Source: an uncultured Flavobacteriaceae bacterium
GTDB taxonomy: Bacteria > Bacteroidota > Bacteroidia > Flavobacteriales > Flavobacteriaceae
DNA length: 64,000 nt
Assembly: GCA_913065125.1 (NCBI GenBank)
Contig: CAJYAG010000001.1
Coordinates: forward strand, 744,001-808,000
Reading direction: 5' to 3'
The notes under the pieces are model-generated. The model was not told the DNA's origin. It worked only from the letters and a program-made list of their open reading frames with translations, and ran no database searches. The translations under genes and the position numbers were made by a program. Positions 63,788 to 64,000 of this stretch are shown here, in pieces (the first letter of the stretch is position 1; the number at the start of each line of letters is the position of its first letter).

Positions 63788-64000
63788 TGTTCTTTATGGA
63801 TGATAAAAATTGCAGGTCTTTTATGTAAATCTGGATTTTCATTTTTCCAAGCTCGTATATCTTTTGTCTTAATATACTCTGTTGGTAGTGTAATATCGGC
63901 AGCAATACATAAATTTGTAGAAGGAGTTAATGTTGCTTTTAAATCGGCTAATAATTTTTCGTTTCGATAAGGAGTTTCGATAAAAATTTGAGATTGATTT
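63784..64000 (-). CDS. RsmI-like SAM-dependent methyltransferase (tetrapyrrole methylase fold), C-terminal part
   Basis: The visible C-terminal 71 residues read FIETPYRNEKLLADLKATL, LCIAADITLPTEYIKTKDI and KRPAIFIIHKEH, matching the C-terminal lobe of TP-methylase family rRNA 2'-O-methyltransferases of the RsmI type found in Bacteroidota. RsmI methylates C1402 of 16S rRNA with other factors; whether this is RsmI or a paralogue cannot be told from this fragment. The 5' part lies beyond the window. Its stop overlaps the DUF2279 stop by 4 nt. Confidence 0.75.
   Translation of the reverse strand, partial: NQSQIFIETPYRNEKLLADLKATLTPSTNLCIAADITLPTEYIKTKDIRAWKNENPDLHKRPAIFIIHKEH

Overview
The window is chromosomal DNA of a member of the Flavobacteriaceae (Bacteroidota), probably a marine Polaribacter- or Tenacibaculum-like organism. 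Four things point there: strong A/T bias; the Bacteroidota promoter consensus (TTTG, 18-19 nt, TAnnTTTG), clear at pyrG, rpmH and htrA; a type IX secretion (T9SS) cargo tail plus a PorD-like gene; and family-restricted genes (DUF5606, DUF5777, DUF6913, DUF4835, the GlmU-like nucleotidyltransferase, the bamD-rpoZ-coaBC-porD-recN order). The genus is an inference. I see no tRNA, rRNA, CRISPR array, transposase or prophage.

Layout. 1-3.5 kb (minus): dapD, a two-domain glycosyltransferase, a methyltransferase and a TsaC-type tRNA-modification gene cut by the window edge. 3.6-9.4 kb (plus): ruvX, def, a DUF5606 gene, mazG, then an SDR oxidoreductase, a YdeI-like protein with a CDGSH iron-sulfur motif, an SRPBCC protein and a lipoprotein. 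9.4-18.8 kb: lon, a penicillin-binding-type serine hydrolase, an FKBP isomerase, an ECF sigma operon with two secreted beta-solenoid-like proteins, and a GlmU-like gene. 18.9-22 kb: a compact divergent envelope module (DUF5777 barrel, T9SS-exported CxxCH protein, OB-fold protein, CX4CH lipoprotein, YceI protein). 22-29.1 kb: carB, rpmH, pyrG, yidC. 29.4-31.2 kb: a lone DUF262/AlbA_2 fusion protein that looks like a defence gene. 31.2-42.5 kb: an N-glycan breakdown locus (MFS permease, glycosylasparaginase, GH92, GH20, CutC, GH2 beta-mannosidase). 42.6-50.4 kb (minus): dapA-ferritin and bamD-rpoZ-coaBC-porD-recN-VOC-GT2. 50.5-64 kb: a DUF6913 gene, a 5'-nucleotidase split over two genes, DoxX, YhhN, ligA, an unknown gene, gap, htrA, dapF, a GxxExxY gene, a GNAT, mltG, a DUF2279 gene and a truncated RsmI-like gene.

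How genes work together. dapD, dapA and dapF lie far apart but serve one diaminopimelate/lysine pathway, which feeds peptidoglycan that MltG trims. BamD, PorD and YidC belong to envelope protein insertion and secretion. In the glycan locus the enzymes could remove mannose (GH92, GH2), GlcNAc (GH20) and finally the Asn-linked GlcNAc (glycosylasparaginase), with the permease importing released sugar. No SusC/SusD pair is present.

Repeats are a notable non-coding feature: a 56-bp array built from seven octamers, a decayed relative of it near ruvX, several GTCATTCC...GGAATC palindromes (one inside the signal-peptide region of a gene), a 108-bp MITE-like inverted repeat, two terminators with a shared inner hairpin, and a Flavo-1-like RNA element. 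The strongest candidates for undescribed biology are the DUF262/AlbA_2 gene and the CxxCH/DUF5777/YceI module.
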